Source: Pollutiaquabacter aromativorans (GTDB lineage Bacteria > Bacteroidota > Bacteroidia > AKYH767-A > 2013-40CM-41-45). From it: a DNA stretch of 64,000 bases. The stretch covers positions 806,001-870,000 of the forward strand of contig CP185379.1 of NCBI GenBank assembly GCA_049177215.1. The letters are read 5' to 3'. Positions 36,292-44,294 of the stretch are shown piece after piece. Both the position numbers and the translations under genes were made by a program. Under the pieces are notes generated by a model, which saw nothing but the letters and a program-made list of their open reading frames with translations, was not told the origin of the DNA and searched no databases. Position 1 is the first letter of the stretch, and every line of letters begins with the position of its first letter.

Positions 36292-37233
36292 TCAGGACGC
36301 GTTCCGGAAGGACTGTGTCACCGTATCTGCCCACTGCACGATGCTCGCCCTGTCAGAGGGATGTATCCAGGTTGCGTTGGGTACTTTCCGGAACCAGGTC
36401 ATTTGTCGTTTCGCGTAGTTCCGACTGTGTTGTTTGATCAGCGCAACGGCCGATTCGAGCGAAGAATTTCCCTCGAAGTAGGGGAAGAGTTCCTGATAGC
36501 CGACGGTGGCCAGGGGATTTCGGTCCTTGTAGGGGAGTAACCCGCGCACTTCTTCCAGTAAACCATGCTGCATCATCTCATCGACCCGTTGGTCAATGCG
36601 TGCGTACAGAGCCGTTCGTTCAGGGTTCAGGATGAGTGTGGCGATGGAGAAATTCCTCGGTTTGGCTTTTGATTGCCGAAAAGTGGAAAACGGCAGGCCG
36701 GTTTGACGACAGACTTCCAAAGCCCGGATCAACCGGCTGGGATTCTTGAGATCTACCGTCTGGTAGTATTCCGGATCAGCTCTTTCTAACTCGGCTTGCA
36801 GTGCTGGAAGTCCCTGTTCCTGCCAGAGTCGGATGACCTCTTCCCGGATAATGGGATCGCCAGGCGGCAATTCGTCCAGACCCTGGCAAACTGCCCGTAT
36901 ATACAGCCCCGATCCGCCAACCAGTATCACGATGCGGTGTTTAAGAAACAACTCATCCAGGCGCTTCAAGGCATCCTGCTCGAATTTACCGATGTTGTAG
37001 TCTTCGGTAACCGATAAGAAGTCGATGAAATGGTGGGGGACGGATTTCAGCTCTGCCGCTGTAGGCTTTGCGGTCCCGATTGACATTTCCCGATAGAACT
37101 GCCGGGCGTCAGCCGAGAGGATCTCCGTTCCGTATCTGTGTGCCAGGTCAATGGCAAGCGCCGTTTTACCGGAAGCCGTTGGTCCCGCAATACAAAGCAG
37201 GAGCGAGTGCTCCGGAGACGGTTTCATCGGCAA
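36292..37233 (-). CDS. miaA: tRNA dimethylallyltransferase MiaA
   Basis: MiaA attaches a dimethylallyl group to A37 of tRNAs that read codons starting with U. The 313-residue product has the P-loop AGPTASGKTALAID, the LSADARQFYREMSIGTAKP stretch that binds substrate, the HHFIDF block, VGGSGLYIRAV, and the tRNA-recognition NPSRLIRALEV and KRQMTWFRK. It is 21 bases downstream of the acidic-tailed gene at 37255 on the same strand and is the last gene of that unit. Complete and unremarkable. Confidence 0.97.
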   Translation of the reverse strand: MPMKPSPEHSLLLCIAGPTASGKTALAIDLAHRYGTEILSADARQFYREMSIGTAKPTAAELKSVPHHFIDFLSVTEDYNIGKFEQDALKRLDELFLKHRIVILVGGSGLYIRAVCQGLDELPPGDPIIREEVIRLWQEQGLPALQAELERADPEYYQTVDLKNPSRLIRALEVCRQTGLPFSTFRQSKAKPRNFSIATLILNPERTALYARIDQRVDEMMQHGLLEEVRGLLPYKDRNPLATVGYQELFPYFEGNSSLESAVALIKQHSRNYAKRQMTWFRKVPNATWIHPSDRASIVQWADTVTQSFRNAS

Positions 37234-37254
37234 TTTGAAAGAGTAAGTGTGGGA

Positions 37255-37920
37255 TCAGAATTCGTCGTTGTCCTGGCCGTCTTCTTCCATCATATCCCCG
37301 TCTGCCGTCTCGAATTCGTCATCGCTTTCCGAATCTTCCATATCGGATTCGTTTTGGATGTCGCCGATCGTCTTGGCTTCATCTTCCGTAGCGACATCGG
37401 TTTCGCTTTCGATATCGTTCGGTTCATCCTCATCCTCATCTAACAGGATGTCGTCGACATCGGGGTCAAAGTCTTCCGGTACGGGAAGGGGACCTGCCTG
37501 GTTGATGCCATACTGCTTCGGGGCTTCTCCTGCAGATTTGATACATCGGGGATAATCGGCCCCGGGCTCTTCCGTCTTGCTGATCTTGGTCAGCTCGGTA
37601 TGGAAAGCCCACTTGGAACTGAAATCGAACAGGTAGTAAATCTTCTGATGCGGGTCCGCGATATAGTCGCAAAGTCTGGCCTTCCGCAAACTGGCGATCT
37701 GGGCAGCTTGCTCTTCTGAAAGCTCGCGTGATGTGATTTCCCGTCCCTTCGTCCAGTTATCGTTACTCATGTAGAACGAGGCCGGCTTGGACGCGTCGAA
37801 TCCGATGGCGCTTTGGATCGCGTGATGGAGGTCCTCGAATGTCTGGTTGGAACGGACCTCAATGTCGCGGTAAACGTCATCGTAATCTTCAAAGGTGACC
37901 CGGAAGCGGTAGATGGCCAT
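37255..37920 (-). CDS. pRiA4b ORF-3-like protein with long acidic tail
   Basis: Residues about 1-140 match the plasmid pRiA4b ORF-3 / IS1096 TnpR-like fold: IYRFRVTFEDYDDVYRDI, the FEDLHHAIQSAIGFD helix, HASFYMS-type strand (here PASFYMSNDNW), and YYLFDFSSKWAFHTEL. The final 75 residues are about half Asp/Glu (37 acidic residues) and should be disordered. The name refers to where the family was first seen; nothing here indicates a mobile element. Chromosomal copies of this form are common in Bacteroidota and their function is unknown. The frame extends to a TTG at 37941, but ATG 37920 with a perfect -7 box 18 bases upstream is preferred. Followed by miaA. Confidence 0.85.
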   Translation of the reverse strand: MAIYRFRVTFEDYDDVYRDIEVRSNQTFEDLHHAIQSAIGFDASKPASFYMSNDNWTKGREITSRELSEEQAAQIASLRKARLCDYIADPHQKIYYLFDFSSKWAFHTELTKISKTEEPGADYPRCIKSAGEAPKQYGINQAGPLPVPEDFDPDVDDILLDEDEDEPNDIESETDVATEDEAKTIGDIQNESDMEDSESDDEFETADGDMMEEDGQDNDEF

Positions 37921-37938
37921 ACGTGGTAATTCAGTACT

Positions 37939-37946
37939 CAAAAATA
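37939..37946 (-). promoter_or_regulatory. Putative -7 promoter box for the pRiA4b ORF-3-like gene and miaA
   Basis: On the minus strand TATTTTTG, an exact TAnnTTTG match, 18 bases before the ATG at 37920. It overlaps the alternative TTG start at 37941, which argues against that start. Confidence 0.5.
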
Positions 37947-37978
37947 AAAAAAGAATTCCATTCGCACGACGCTAAAAG

Positions 37979-39448
37979 TCATGCGTCAGCCGCACCAGTG
38001 GCGGTCCTCCGGTCGCTTCCATTCAGGCCCAGTTCCCGACCTTTTCTCAGCATGAATTCGTAGGCTTCGTTGAACTCATTGTGAATGTCGCCTTCCAGGA
38101 TCGCTTCGCGTATGGCTGTCTTGATGAGTCCGACCTCCCGACCCGGTTGAAGGGTAAAGGCTTCCATGATGTGTTCCCCGGTCACGGGTGGTTGCCAATT
38201 CCGGATGCGGTCCTTCTCTTCGACTTCGCGTAACTTTTGCTGAACGATCTCGAAATTCTCCCGGTACTTCCGGATCTTGTAGTCGTTCTTGGTGGTGACG
38301 TCTGCCTTGCACAGGATCATCAGCGCGTCGATATCATCCCCTGCATCGAATAGCAAGCGTCGGATCGCCGAGTCGGTTACATGTTCCTGGGCCAGTACGA
38401 TCGGCCGTAGATGCAACTGCACCAGTTTCTCCACGAATTTCATCTTCTCGTTCAACGGCAGTTTCAACTGACGGAAGATGTGCTTCACCATCCGTGCACC
38501 ACGGTCTTCGTGACCGTGAAAGGTCCAGCCATGGTCCGGTTCGAAACGCTTGGTGGCCGGTTTGGCGATGTCGTGGAGAATGGCGGCCCAGCGAAGCCAA
38601 AGGTCGTCCGACATTTCCGCCACATTGTCGAGCACCTGCAGGGTATGGTAGAAGTTGTCTTTGTGTCCCTTGCCGTTTACGTATTCCACTCCGTGTAACA
38701 GGCAGAGTTGCGGGAAGAATTCCTGTAAAAGGCCGGAGCGGAAGAGCAGGTCGAAGCCGATGGAGGGCTTCTTTGCCTGGATGATCTTGTTGAGCTCATC
38801 ACTGATCCGTTCCATGGAAACAATCCGGATGCGTTCCTTGTTCCGGCTGATCGCGGCGAACTCCTTATCTCCGATTCGAAAACCGAGTTGCGTCGCGAAC
38901 CGTGCCGCGCGCAGCATGCGCAACGGGTCATCGCTGAACGTAAGGTCGGGATCCACCGGGGTACGGATCAGCTTATCCTGCAGGTCCTGTATTCCGTTGA
39001 AGGGATCGAGCAGTTCGGTAGAGCCGTCCGGCTGCAGCCGCAAGGCCATGGCATTGATGGTGAAATCGCGACGTTTCTGATCGTCCTCCAGCGTGCCCGT
39101 CTCGACAGCCGGTTTTCGGGAGTCCCGCGTGTAGGATTCTTTCCGGGCGCCGACGAATTCAATTTCCCATTCGCCATTCCGGATCATGGCGGTACCGAAA
39201 TTCTTGAAGATGTTTACGGGAACATGGTGACCAAGTCGTTTGGCGACGCGTTGTGCCAGATCGATGCCATTTCCAAGGACGACAAAATCAATATCCTTCG
39301 ATTCGCGTTGGAGTATCAGGTCGCGAACATATCCGCCTACCACAAAGGCTTCCGTACCCATAGCCTGGGCTTCTTCGGCAACGATGCGGAATACAGGCAG
39401 TTGGGGAACATTCATGGCGGGAGTCCTTGCAGGGCTGCCGTCGGGCAT
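37979..39448 (-). CDS. cca: CCA tRNA nucleotidyltransferase / poly(A) polymerase family with HD domain
   Basis: This enzyme adds or repairs the 3' CCA end of tRNAs. The 489-residue product has the class II nucleotidyltransferase site FVVGGYVRDLIL with SKDIDFVV, the RDFTINAMAL motif, RMLRAARFATQLGF, and a C-terminal HD domain (WAAILHDIAKP, HGHEDRGARM). Length and HD domain are typical of the Bacteroidota form. The longest frame starts at 39448, where ATG shares a base with the TAA of the upstream sua5-like gene (TAATG), suggesting coupling. The conserved N-terminus really begins at ATG 39415 (MNVPQLPVFRIV), which I consider a good alternative. Confidence 0.93.
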   Translation of the reverse strand: MPDGSPARTPAMNVPQLPVFRIVAEEAQAMGTEAFVVGGYVRDLILQRESKDIDFVVLGNGIDLAQRVAKRLGHHVPVNIFKNFGTAMIRNGEWEIEFVGARKESYTRDSRKPAVETGTLEDDQKRRDFTINAMALRLQPDGSTELLDPFNGIQDLQDKLIRTPVDPDLTFSDDPLRMLRAARFATQLGFRIGDKEFAAISRNKERIRIVSMERISDELNKIIQAKKPSIGFDLLFRSGLLQEFFPQLCLLHGVEYVNGKGHKDNFYHTLQVLDNVAEMSDDLWLRWAAILHDIAKPATKRFEPDHGWTFHGHEDRGARMVKHIFRQLKLPLNEKMKFVEKLVQLHLRPIVLAQEHVTDSAIRRLLFDAGDDIDALMILCKADVTTKNDYKIRKYRENFEIVQQKLREVEEKDRIRNWQPPVTGEHIMEAFTLQPGREVGLIKTAIREAILEGDIHNEFNEAYEFMLRKGRELGLNGSDRRTATGAADA

Positions 39449-40035
39449 TATTTCCGGAGGATCCGGATCTGTCCATCGGCTTTGAGACGAATGACCGTAC
39501 TGGCCACTGGCGGTTTTTTCTCAGCTTGCCGCAAAGGTAGGATATAATCCACGCCCGATTTCAAGCTATCCGTGATATCTGCAAAGCAAGTAGGAGACGG
39601 TCCTCCGGCCAGATTGGCGGAAGTTGAAACCAGGGGTTTGCGAAGTCGTCGTACCAACTCACGGCAGATCGGATCTTGTGTGACCCTGATCGCGATGGTT
39701 GATTCATGCCCGAGGACAGCGGGTGCGACCATCATGCCTTCATCAAGCACGAGGGTGAGCGGTTTTTCCGACAACTCCATCAGGTCATAGGCTACTGCTG
39801 GAACAGCGCGGGTGTAACGTTCTACGCGGTTGACATCATCGAGTAAGACGATCAGTCCCTGGCCTTCTTCTTTTCCCTTGAGTCGAATGAGCTTTTCTAC
39901 CGCATCCTCCCGCGAAGCATCACAGCCCAGCCCCCAGATGGTATCAGTCGGGTAGAGGATCAGTCCGCCGCTTCTCAGTACATCGACCGCTTTCCGGAGG
40001 ATCTGTTCTTCGTCTGGTGAAAATCGATTCGTCAT
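39448..40035 (-). CDS. L-threonylcarbamoyladenylate synthase (Sua5/YwlC/TsaC family)
   Basis: This enzyme makes threonylcarbamoyl-AMP from threonine, bicarbonate and ATP for t6A tRNA modification; tsaE at 7.1 kb acts later in that pathway. The 195-residue product has the YrdC fold motifs LILYPTDTIWGLGCDA, KLIRLKGKEEGQGLIVL (with K-R-x2-K), the ESTIAIRV strand and PLVSTSANLAGGPSP. I start at ATG 40035, which overlaps the upstream glycosyltransferase stop by four bases (ATGA); a longer frame to 40200 has no support and lies inside that gene. At 195 residues it is the short TsaC/YrdC form without the Sua5 C-terminal domain. Confidence 0.94.
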   Translation of the reverse strand: MTNRFSPDEEQILRKAVDVLRSGGLILYPTDTIWGLGCDASREDAVEKLIRLKGKEEGQGLIVLLDDVNRVERYTRAVPAVAYDLMELSEKPLTLVLDEGMMVAPAVLGHESTIAIRVTQDPICRELVRRLRKPLVSTSANLAGGPSPTCFADITDSLKSGVDYILPLRQAEKKPPVASTVIRLKADGQIRILRK

Positions 40036-41015
40036 AGGAGTTCCTGTGGGTCGATCGTTGTTGCACATTGGAAATGGCCTTTCGGACAAGCGCGGAATCC
40101 GTGAATGCCGCAGGGCCGGCAGCTTAACTGCCGGGACGTCTGGATCACGCGCTGTCGGGTGCTCAGCGGGCCAAAACCGAATTCCGGGACCGTAGAACAA
40201 AATACCGCGGTGACGGGTGCATTCATTGCGCTGGCAAGGTGGAGGGGAGCGGAATCGTTGACGTAATTCATGCCGGCTTTGCTCATCAGCGCCGCCGATT
40301 CCAGAAACGAAAGTTCTCCGGCCAGGTTATGCACCTGACCACTTTCACTTGCCAGTCGAATCGATTCCGCCAGCGTATGTTCCCCGGGAGCACCCAACAG
40401 GAAGACCCGCAGTTCCGGTTCGCGATGAAGGAGCAGTTGGATCAGTTTGATCCATTGCGCGGCCGGCCATGTCTTGGTGAACCAGACCGAACCGGGAGCG
40501 ATGCAGACAAAAGGCCGTTCGGTAAACCGACGTATGGCGGCGAAATCGGAATCATTCGGATAGAGTCGTGGAAGTGCCGGCTGATCGTCGGTCCATCGGG
40601 CGATGAGTTGCTGGTTTCGTTCGCATTCATGACGACCATCGCCGATCACATGCCGATGACGGTCTGTGTACGTAATGGCGAGCGGATTCTTATCAAATCC
40701 GCTACGGTACCTGGCACCTGAATAGGCTGAGATGAACCCGCTACCGGCGAATCGCTGTAAGTTGACCACGAGTTCGTATTTGCGGGAACGTACGGAACGT
40801 GCCGTTGCAATCAGGTGTTTTGTCTTCTGTTCGCGCTTGTTCCAGACCAATACCTCCCGGATGTAGGGGTGATGTTCCAGCAATCCCTCGTTACCCTTTC
40901 GCACGAGAAAGTCGATCGGCATCCCGGGAAAGGCTGTATGCAGCTTTTCCGCAACCGCTGTCGCGAGGATCACGTCACCGGTGAATGCGGTTTGTATGAT
41001 CAGACAGGAACGCAT
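40032..41015 (-). CDS. Glycosyltransferase family 9 (heptosyltransferase-like)
   Basis: The 327-residue cytosolic protein is a GT-B fold glycosyltransferase of family 9, the family of LPS heptosyltransferases. The N-terminus has LIIQTAFTGDVILATAVAE, and the C-terminal half has APGSVWFTKTWPAAQWIKL, LLGAPGEH and the nucleotide-sugar binding NDSAPLHLASAMNAPVTAVF. The sugar transferred cannot be read from the sequence; many Bacteroidota lack heptose in their core, so the donor may differ. The unusual C-terminal segment SCRPCGIHGFRACPKGHFQC has four cysteines and may bind a metal. It lies one base downstream of dapD and overlaps sua5 by four bases. Confidence 0.92.
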   Translation of the reverse strand: MRSCLIIQTAFTGDVILATAVAEKLHTAFPGMPIDFLVRKGNEGLLEHHPYIREVLVWNKREQKTKHLIATARSVRSRKYELVVNLQRFAGSGFISAYSGARYRSGFDKNPLAITYTDRHRHVIGDGRHECERNQQLIARWTDDQPALPRLYPNDSDFAAIRRFTERPFVCIAPGSVWFTKTWPAAQWIKLIQLLLHREPELRVFLLGAPGEHTLAESIRLASESGQVHNLAGELSFLESAALMSKAGMNYVNDSAPLHLASAMNAPVTAVFCSTVPEFGFGPLSTRQRVIQTSRQLSCRPCGIHGFRACPKGHFQCATTIDPQELL

Positions 41016-41016
41016 A

Positions 41017-41823
41017 TCAGACAGCCACGCTGTGGTCGCGCAGGGCGTCGTTCAGGGATGTTTTCTTATCGGTACTTTCCTTGCGCTGTCCTATGATCAG
41101 GGCACAGGGTACCTGGTATTCTCCGGCAGGGAATCGCTTGGTGTAGGACCCTGGAATGACCACCGAGCGGGGAGGAACGTAGCCTTTGTATTCCACCGGT
41201 TCGGATCCTGTAACGTCGATGATTTTGGTCGACATGGTCAGTACCACGTTGGCACCGAGGACAGCTTCCTTGCCGACGCGGACACCTTCCACTACGATGC
41301 ACCGTGATCCGATGAAGCAATTGTCTTCGATGATCACCGGAGCGGCTTGCACTGGCTCAAGAACGCCACCCAACCCGACGCCTCCACTCAGGTGCACGTG
41401 TTTCCCAACCTGAGCACAGGAGCCGACAGTCGCCCAGGTATCCACCATGGTACCTTCGTCCACGTAAGCCCCGATGTTGACGTAAGACGGCATTAGAATG
41501 ACGCCATGTGCCAGGAAGCTACCGTAACGGGCGACACCGTGCGGAACGACACGGACTCCAAGCTCCGCGTAGTAGCGTTTGAGCAACATCTTGTCGTGGA
41601 ACTCCATCGGCCCGGCATTCCAGGTTTCCATTTTCTGGATCGGGAAGTAGAGGATGACGGCTTTTTTCACCCAGTCGTGTACGATCCAACTGTCGCCCTG
41701 CGGTTCTGCGACACGCAGTATCCCTTTATCCAGGTGACCGATAACGGTCCGGATCGCTTCCTGCGTGGCAGGATCCTGTAAGAGCGAGCGGTTTTCCCAG
41801 GCCTTTTCGATGAGTTCGTGCAT
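41017..41823 (-). CDS. dapD: 2,3,4,5-tetrahydropyridine-2,6-dicarboxylate N-succinyltransferase
   Basis: DapD acylates tetrahydrodipicolinate with succinyl-CoA on the way to meso-diaminopimelate for peptidoglycan and to lysine. The 268-residue trimeric enzyme has an N-terminal helical part (residues 1-90), a hexapeptide left-handed helix with MPSYVNIGAYVDEGTMVDTW, GSCAQVGKHVHLSGG and VIIEDNCFIGSRC, and a C-terminal strand and helix. The length and sequence are normal. It heads the minus-strand run dapD-GT9-sua5-cca, spaced by 1, -4 and -3 bases. A perfect promoter box at 41861-41868 gives a 37-base distance to the ATG. Confidence 0.97.
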   Translation of the reverse strand: MHELIEKAWENRSLLQDPATQEAIRTVIGHLDKGILRVAEPQGDSWIVHDWVKKAVILYFPIQKMETWNAGPMEFHDKMLLKRYYAELGVRVVPHGVARYGSFLAHGVILMPSYVNIGAYVDEGTMVDTWATVGSCAQVGKHVHLSGGVGLGGVLEPVQAAPVIIEDNCFIGSRCIVVEGVRVGKEAVLGANVVLTMSTKIIDVTGSEPVEYKGYVPPRSVVIPGSYTKRFPAGEYQVPCALIIGQRKESTDKKTSLNDALRDHSVAV

Positions 41824-41860
41824 ACCGAGCTTGGAATGGCAATAGGCCGATTCCCGGCCT

Positions 41861-41868
41861 CAAACATA
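41861..41868 (-). promoter_or_regulatory. Putative -7 promoter box for the dapD run
   Basis: TATGTTTG on the minus strand, exact TAnnTTTG, 37 bases upstream of the dapD ATG. It lies 11 bases from the oppositely oriented box of ruvX, so the two divergent promoters overlap. Confidence 0.5.
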
Positions 41869-41879
41869 CGGCAAAGGGC

Positions 41880-41887
41880 TATCTTTG
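41880..41887 (+). promoter_or_regulatory. Putative -7 promoter box for ruvX-def operon
   Basis: TATCTTTG, exact match, ends four bases before the ruvX ATG at 41892. Transcription would start at or next to the A of ATG, which predicts a leaderless mRNA. Confidence 0.55.
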
Positions 41888-41891
41888 CCGA

Positions 41892-42314
41892 ATGGGGCGG
41901 ATCATTGGCATCGATTACGGAACACGTCGAGTCGGACTGGCGGTCACCGACCCTCTGCAACTCATTGCAACTGACCTTGCCACGGTCGCCGAACAGGAAG
42001 CGATTAACTGGTTGAAGGATTACCTGAAGCGGGAGACGGTTGACCGGTTTGTGGTCGGGGAGCCCCGTCAAACGGATGGGAGCCCTTCGGAAACAGGACC
42101 GGCGGCTGATGCATTCGCACAAAGATTGGCAAGATCATTTCCCGACATACCGATCGACCGCTTCGATGAACGGTTTACTTCCCGGATGGCACAACAGGCA
42201 ATTATTCAAAGTGGTGTACGCAAGAAGGGCCGACAGGATAAGGGGTTGGTCGACCGGGTAAGTGCTGTCATCTTGTTGCAGTCGTGGATGGAAGCCCGTA
42301 ATTTCAAGGCCTGA
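41892..42314 (+). CDS. ruvX: Putative pre-16S rRNA nuclease / Holliday junction resolvase-like RuvX (YqgF)
   Basis: The 140-residue RNase H-fold nuclease opens with GRIIGIDYGTRRVGLAVTDP, where the first aspartate is catalytic, and continues with VVGEPRQTDGS, the FDERFTSRMAQ strand with the second acidic residue, and a terminal KGLVDRVSAVILLQSW with the last aspartate. YqgF enzymes trim pre-16S rRNA and were earlier annotated as resolvases. The start codon is fixed by the conserved N-terminus, leaving only four bases to the -7 box. It is followed by def after three bases. Divergent from dapD. Confidence 0.94.
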   Translation: MGRIIGIDYGTRRVGLAVTDPLQLIATDLATVAEQEAINWLKDYLKRETVDRFVVGEPRQTDGSPSETGPAADAFAQRLARSFPDIPIDRFDERFTSRMAQQAIIQSGVRKKGRQDKGLVDRVSAVILLQSWMEARNFKA

Positions 42315-42317
42315 GAC

Positions 42318-42872
42318 ATGATACTACCCATTTACGCTTACGGCGATCCTGTATTGAAGAAGAAGGCGAGCCCCATCGAAAAAGACCATCCCGGCCTGAA
42401 AGAGTTAATCGCCAATATGTACGAAACGATGTACGCATCCCATGGCGTCGGTTTGGCAGCGCCTCAGATCGGCCTTTCCCTGCGCCTGTTTGTAACCGAT
42501 GGGTCACCGTTTGAGGAGGATGAGGTAAAGGATTTTAAGCAGGTTTTCATCAATCCGCAGATCGTTGAGGAGACGGGTGATCCCTGGAAATTCAATGAGG
42601 GTTGCCTGAGTATTCCACACGTACGGGAGGATGTCAGCCGAAAGGAGACCGTGTTGATCGAATATTACGACGAAGACTGGAATTTTCGGAGGGAACTCTT
42701 CTCCGGCCTTGCCGCCCGGATCATCCAACACGAATACGACCACATTGAAGGGGTGCTGTTTACCGACCGGATTTCACCGCTTCGACGCAAGTTGTTGAAT
42801 AAGCGCTTAAGCGACATCAGTAGCGGTAACGTCAAAGTCGATTACAAGATGCGTTTCCCTTCCCAACGATAA
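42318..42872 (+). CDS. def: Peptide deformylase
   Basis: Def removes the formyl group from nascent chains. The 184-residue product contains all three family motifs: GVGLAAPQIG (residues about 44-53), EGCLSIP with the metal-binding cysteine, and QHEYDHIEG, which provides two histidines and the catalytic glutamate of HExxH. The gene lies three bases after ruvX and eight bases before the TPR lipoprotein gene, so the three form one unit. Complete, with normal length for a type 1/3 deformylase. Confidence 0.97.
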   Translation: MILPIYAYGDPVLKKKASPIEKDHPGLKELIANMYETMYASHGVGLAAPQIGLSLRLFVTDGSPFEEDEVKDFKQVFINPQIVEETGDPWKFNEGCLSIPHVREDVSRKETVLIEYYDEDWNFRRELFSGLAARIIQHEYDHIEGVLFTDRISPLRRKLLNKRLSDISSGNVKVDYKMRFPSQR

Positions 42873-42880
42873 TTGAAAAA

Positions 42881-43417
42881 ATGCGCGGGTATTCTCTCTT
42901 GATTTCTTTCTGCTTCCTGCTGCTGCAGGCTTGTACGTCACCCCAGCAAAAGTTACGGGACGCAATTGCGGCAGGTGAGCAAAGACTGATCAACGATTCG
43001 ACACGTTTGCCGGATCTGGCCATGGCCGAAAAGGTGTCGCATCTGTATGTTCAATACGCGAACGAGTATAAGGACGATACCCTTTCGGCGGAATACCTCT
43101 TCCGGGCTGGAGATCTTGCAAACGGTATGCGTCACTTCGATGATGCGGTGACCTACTATCGGCGACTTCGCACCGAATATCCGCAGCACCGGAAGGTCGC
43201 TGCCGCCTTGTTCATGGAGGCGTTCAATTTACAGACGGGCTTGAACCGTAATGAAGAAGCGCGGACCTGCTACCTGGAATTCCTGGCGAAGTATCCGTCG
43301 CATCCGATGGCCGAAGCAGCCCGCTTGTCAGTAGATCAGATCAATTCCGGCTTGTCGGATGAAGAGCTCGTGCGCATGTTCGAGGCGAAAAACGACTCGC
43401 TGGCGGCAGGGAAATAA
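42881..43417 (+). CDS. Tetratricopeptide-repeat lipoprotein
   Basis: A 178-residue exported lipoprotein: a short hydrophobic signal ends in the lipobox LLQAC, with C18 the probable lipidated residue. The mature part contains two or three TPR-like helix pairs (residues about 45-150), e.g. AEYLFRAGDLANGMRHFDDA and AARLSVDQINSG, typical of BamD/YbgF-like scaffolds. It could be an envelope assembly adaptor, but nothing in the context proves it. It follows def by eight bases and its stop lies two bases before the convergent cdaA stop. Confidence 0.8.
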   Translation: MRGYSLLISFCFLLLQACTSPQQKLRDAIAAGEQRLINDSTRLPDLAMAEKVSHLYVQYANEYKDDTLSAEYLFRAGDLANGMRHFDDAVTYYRRLRTEYPQHRKVAAALFMEAFNLQTGLNRNEEARTCYLEFLAKYPSHPMAEAARLSVDQINSGLSDEELVRMFEAKNDSLAAGK

Positions 43418-43419
43418 GT

Positions 43420-44223
43420 TCAGGTCTCGGCTCCGAAATCTTCCAACATTGCTTTTTCGAGTTCCTCCAGGCTCACGTTGATGCGGATCTGACCTTCTTT
43501 GGCTATCGAGATTTCCCCGGTTTCTTCAGAGACGACCAGCGCGAGCGCATCGCTATGCTCCGAGATGCCGATCGCCGCGCGATGTCGCATTCCGAGGTGA
43601 GCCGGTAGTTCAACGTTTTCCGTGACCGGTAATACGCATCGGGCGGCTTTGATCTTGTTGTTGACCACGATAATGGCGCCGTCGTGCAGGGGGGAATTTT
43701 TGAAGAACACGCTCTCAATCAGGCGTTGGGATATCTCCGCGTCGATGAGGTCGCCGGTGTTCGCATAGTACTTGAGTTCGGAGGACTTCGCCAACACGAT
43801 GATGGCGCCGGTCCTGTCTTTCGACATCTGTCTGCAGGCCTTGACGATCGCGGAAATGTCGAGGGGCGTCCGTTGGGTTTGCCAGTTCCAGGGCAGCAGT
43901 TGCCGGGTAAAAGGCGACTTGGCGAGGATGTTATTCGTGCCAAGGACGACGAGGAAGCGGCGTATCTCCTGTTGGAAGACGATGATCAGCGCGATGAATC
44001 CGAGGCTGATGAACTGTCCCAGGATCGTTCCCAGCAATTCCATGTTGAGCACCTTCACACAGATCCAGTACAAGGCATATACCGTCAGCAATCCGATGAA
44101 GATGTTGATGGCGACACCGCCGCGCAGCAGATGGTAGAGTTTGTACAGTAAAAAAGTCACGATCCCGATATCGATCAGGTCGATCAGGCGGACGGTCAGA
44201 AAGCCGATCTTGAAAAGGTCCAT
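43420..44223 (-). CDS. cdaA: Diadenylate cyclase CdaA
   Basis: CdaA joins two ATP into cyclic di-AMP, a second messenger for potassium and cell-wall balance. Residues 1-95 hold about three transmembrane helices, and the DisA_N domain follows with the catalytic DGAIIVV motif and RHRAAIGISE; the LPVTENVELPAHLGMRHR run is the usual nucleotide pocket. The 267-residue length is normal. It lies 71 bases downstream of folP on the same strand, an order often seen in Bacteroidota. No c-di-AMP phosphodiesterase or receptor is recognisable in the window. Confidence 0.95.
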   Translation of the reverse strand: MDLFKIGFLTVRLIDLIDIGIVTFLLYKLYHLLRGGVAINIFIGLLTVYALYWICVKVLNMELLGTILGQFISLGFIALIIVFQQEIRRFLVVLGTNNILAKSPFTRQLLPWNWQTQRTPLDISAIVKACRQMSKDRTGAIIVLAKSSELKYYANTGDLIDAEISQRLIESVFFKNSPLHDGAIIVVNNKIKAARCVLPVTENVELPAHLGMRHRAAIGISEHSDALALVVSEETGEISIAKEGQIRINVSLEELEKAMLEDFGAET

Positions 44224-44294
44224 GGCGCTGAACGAATTTCGGAATTATTACGGAATCGGAATTCGACTACCGGAAGTGTTATGAACCGTTCGGT

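Noticed and set aside
37255..37941. Mobile element, because the family is called pRiA4b ORF-3 / IS1096 TnpR-like
   Set aside because: No transposase, terminal repeats or target duplication is visible, and neighbours are housekeeping genes.
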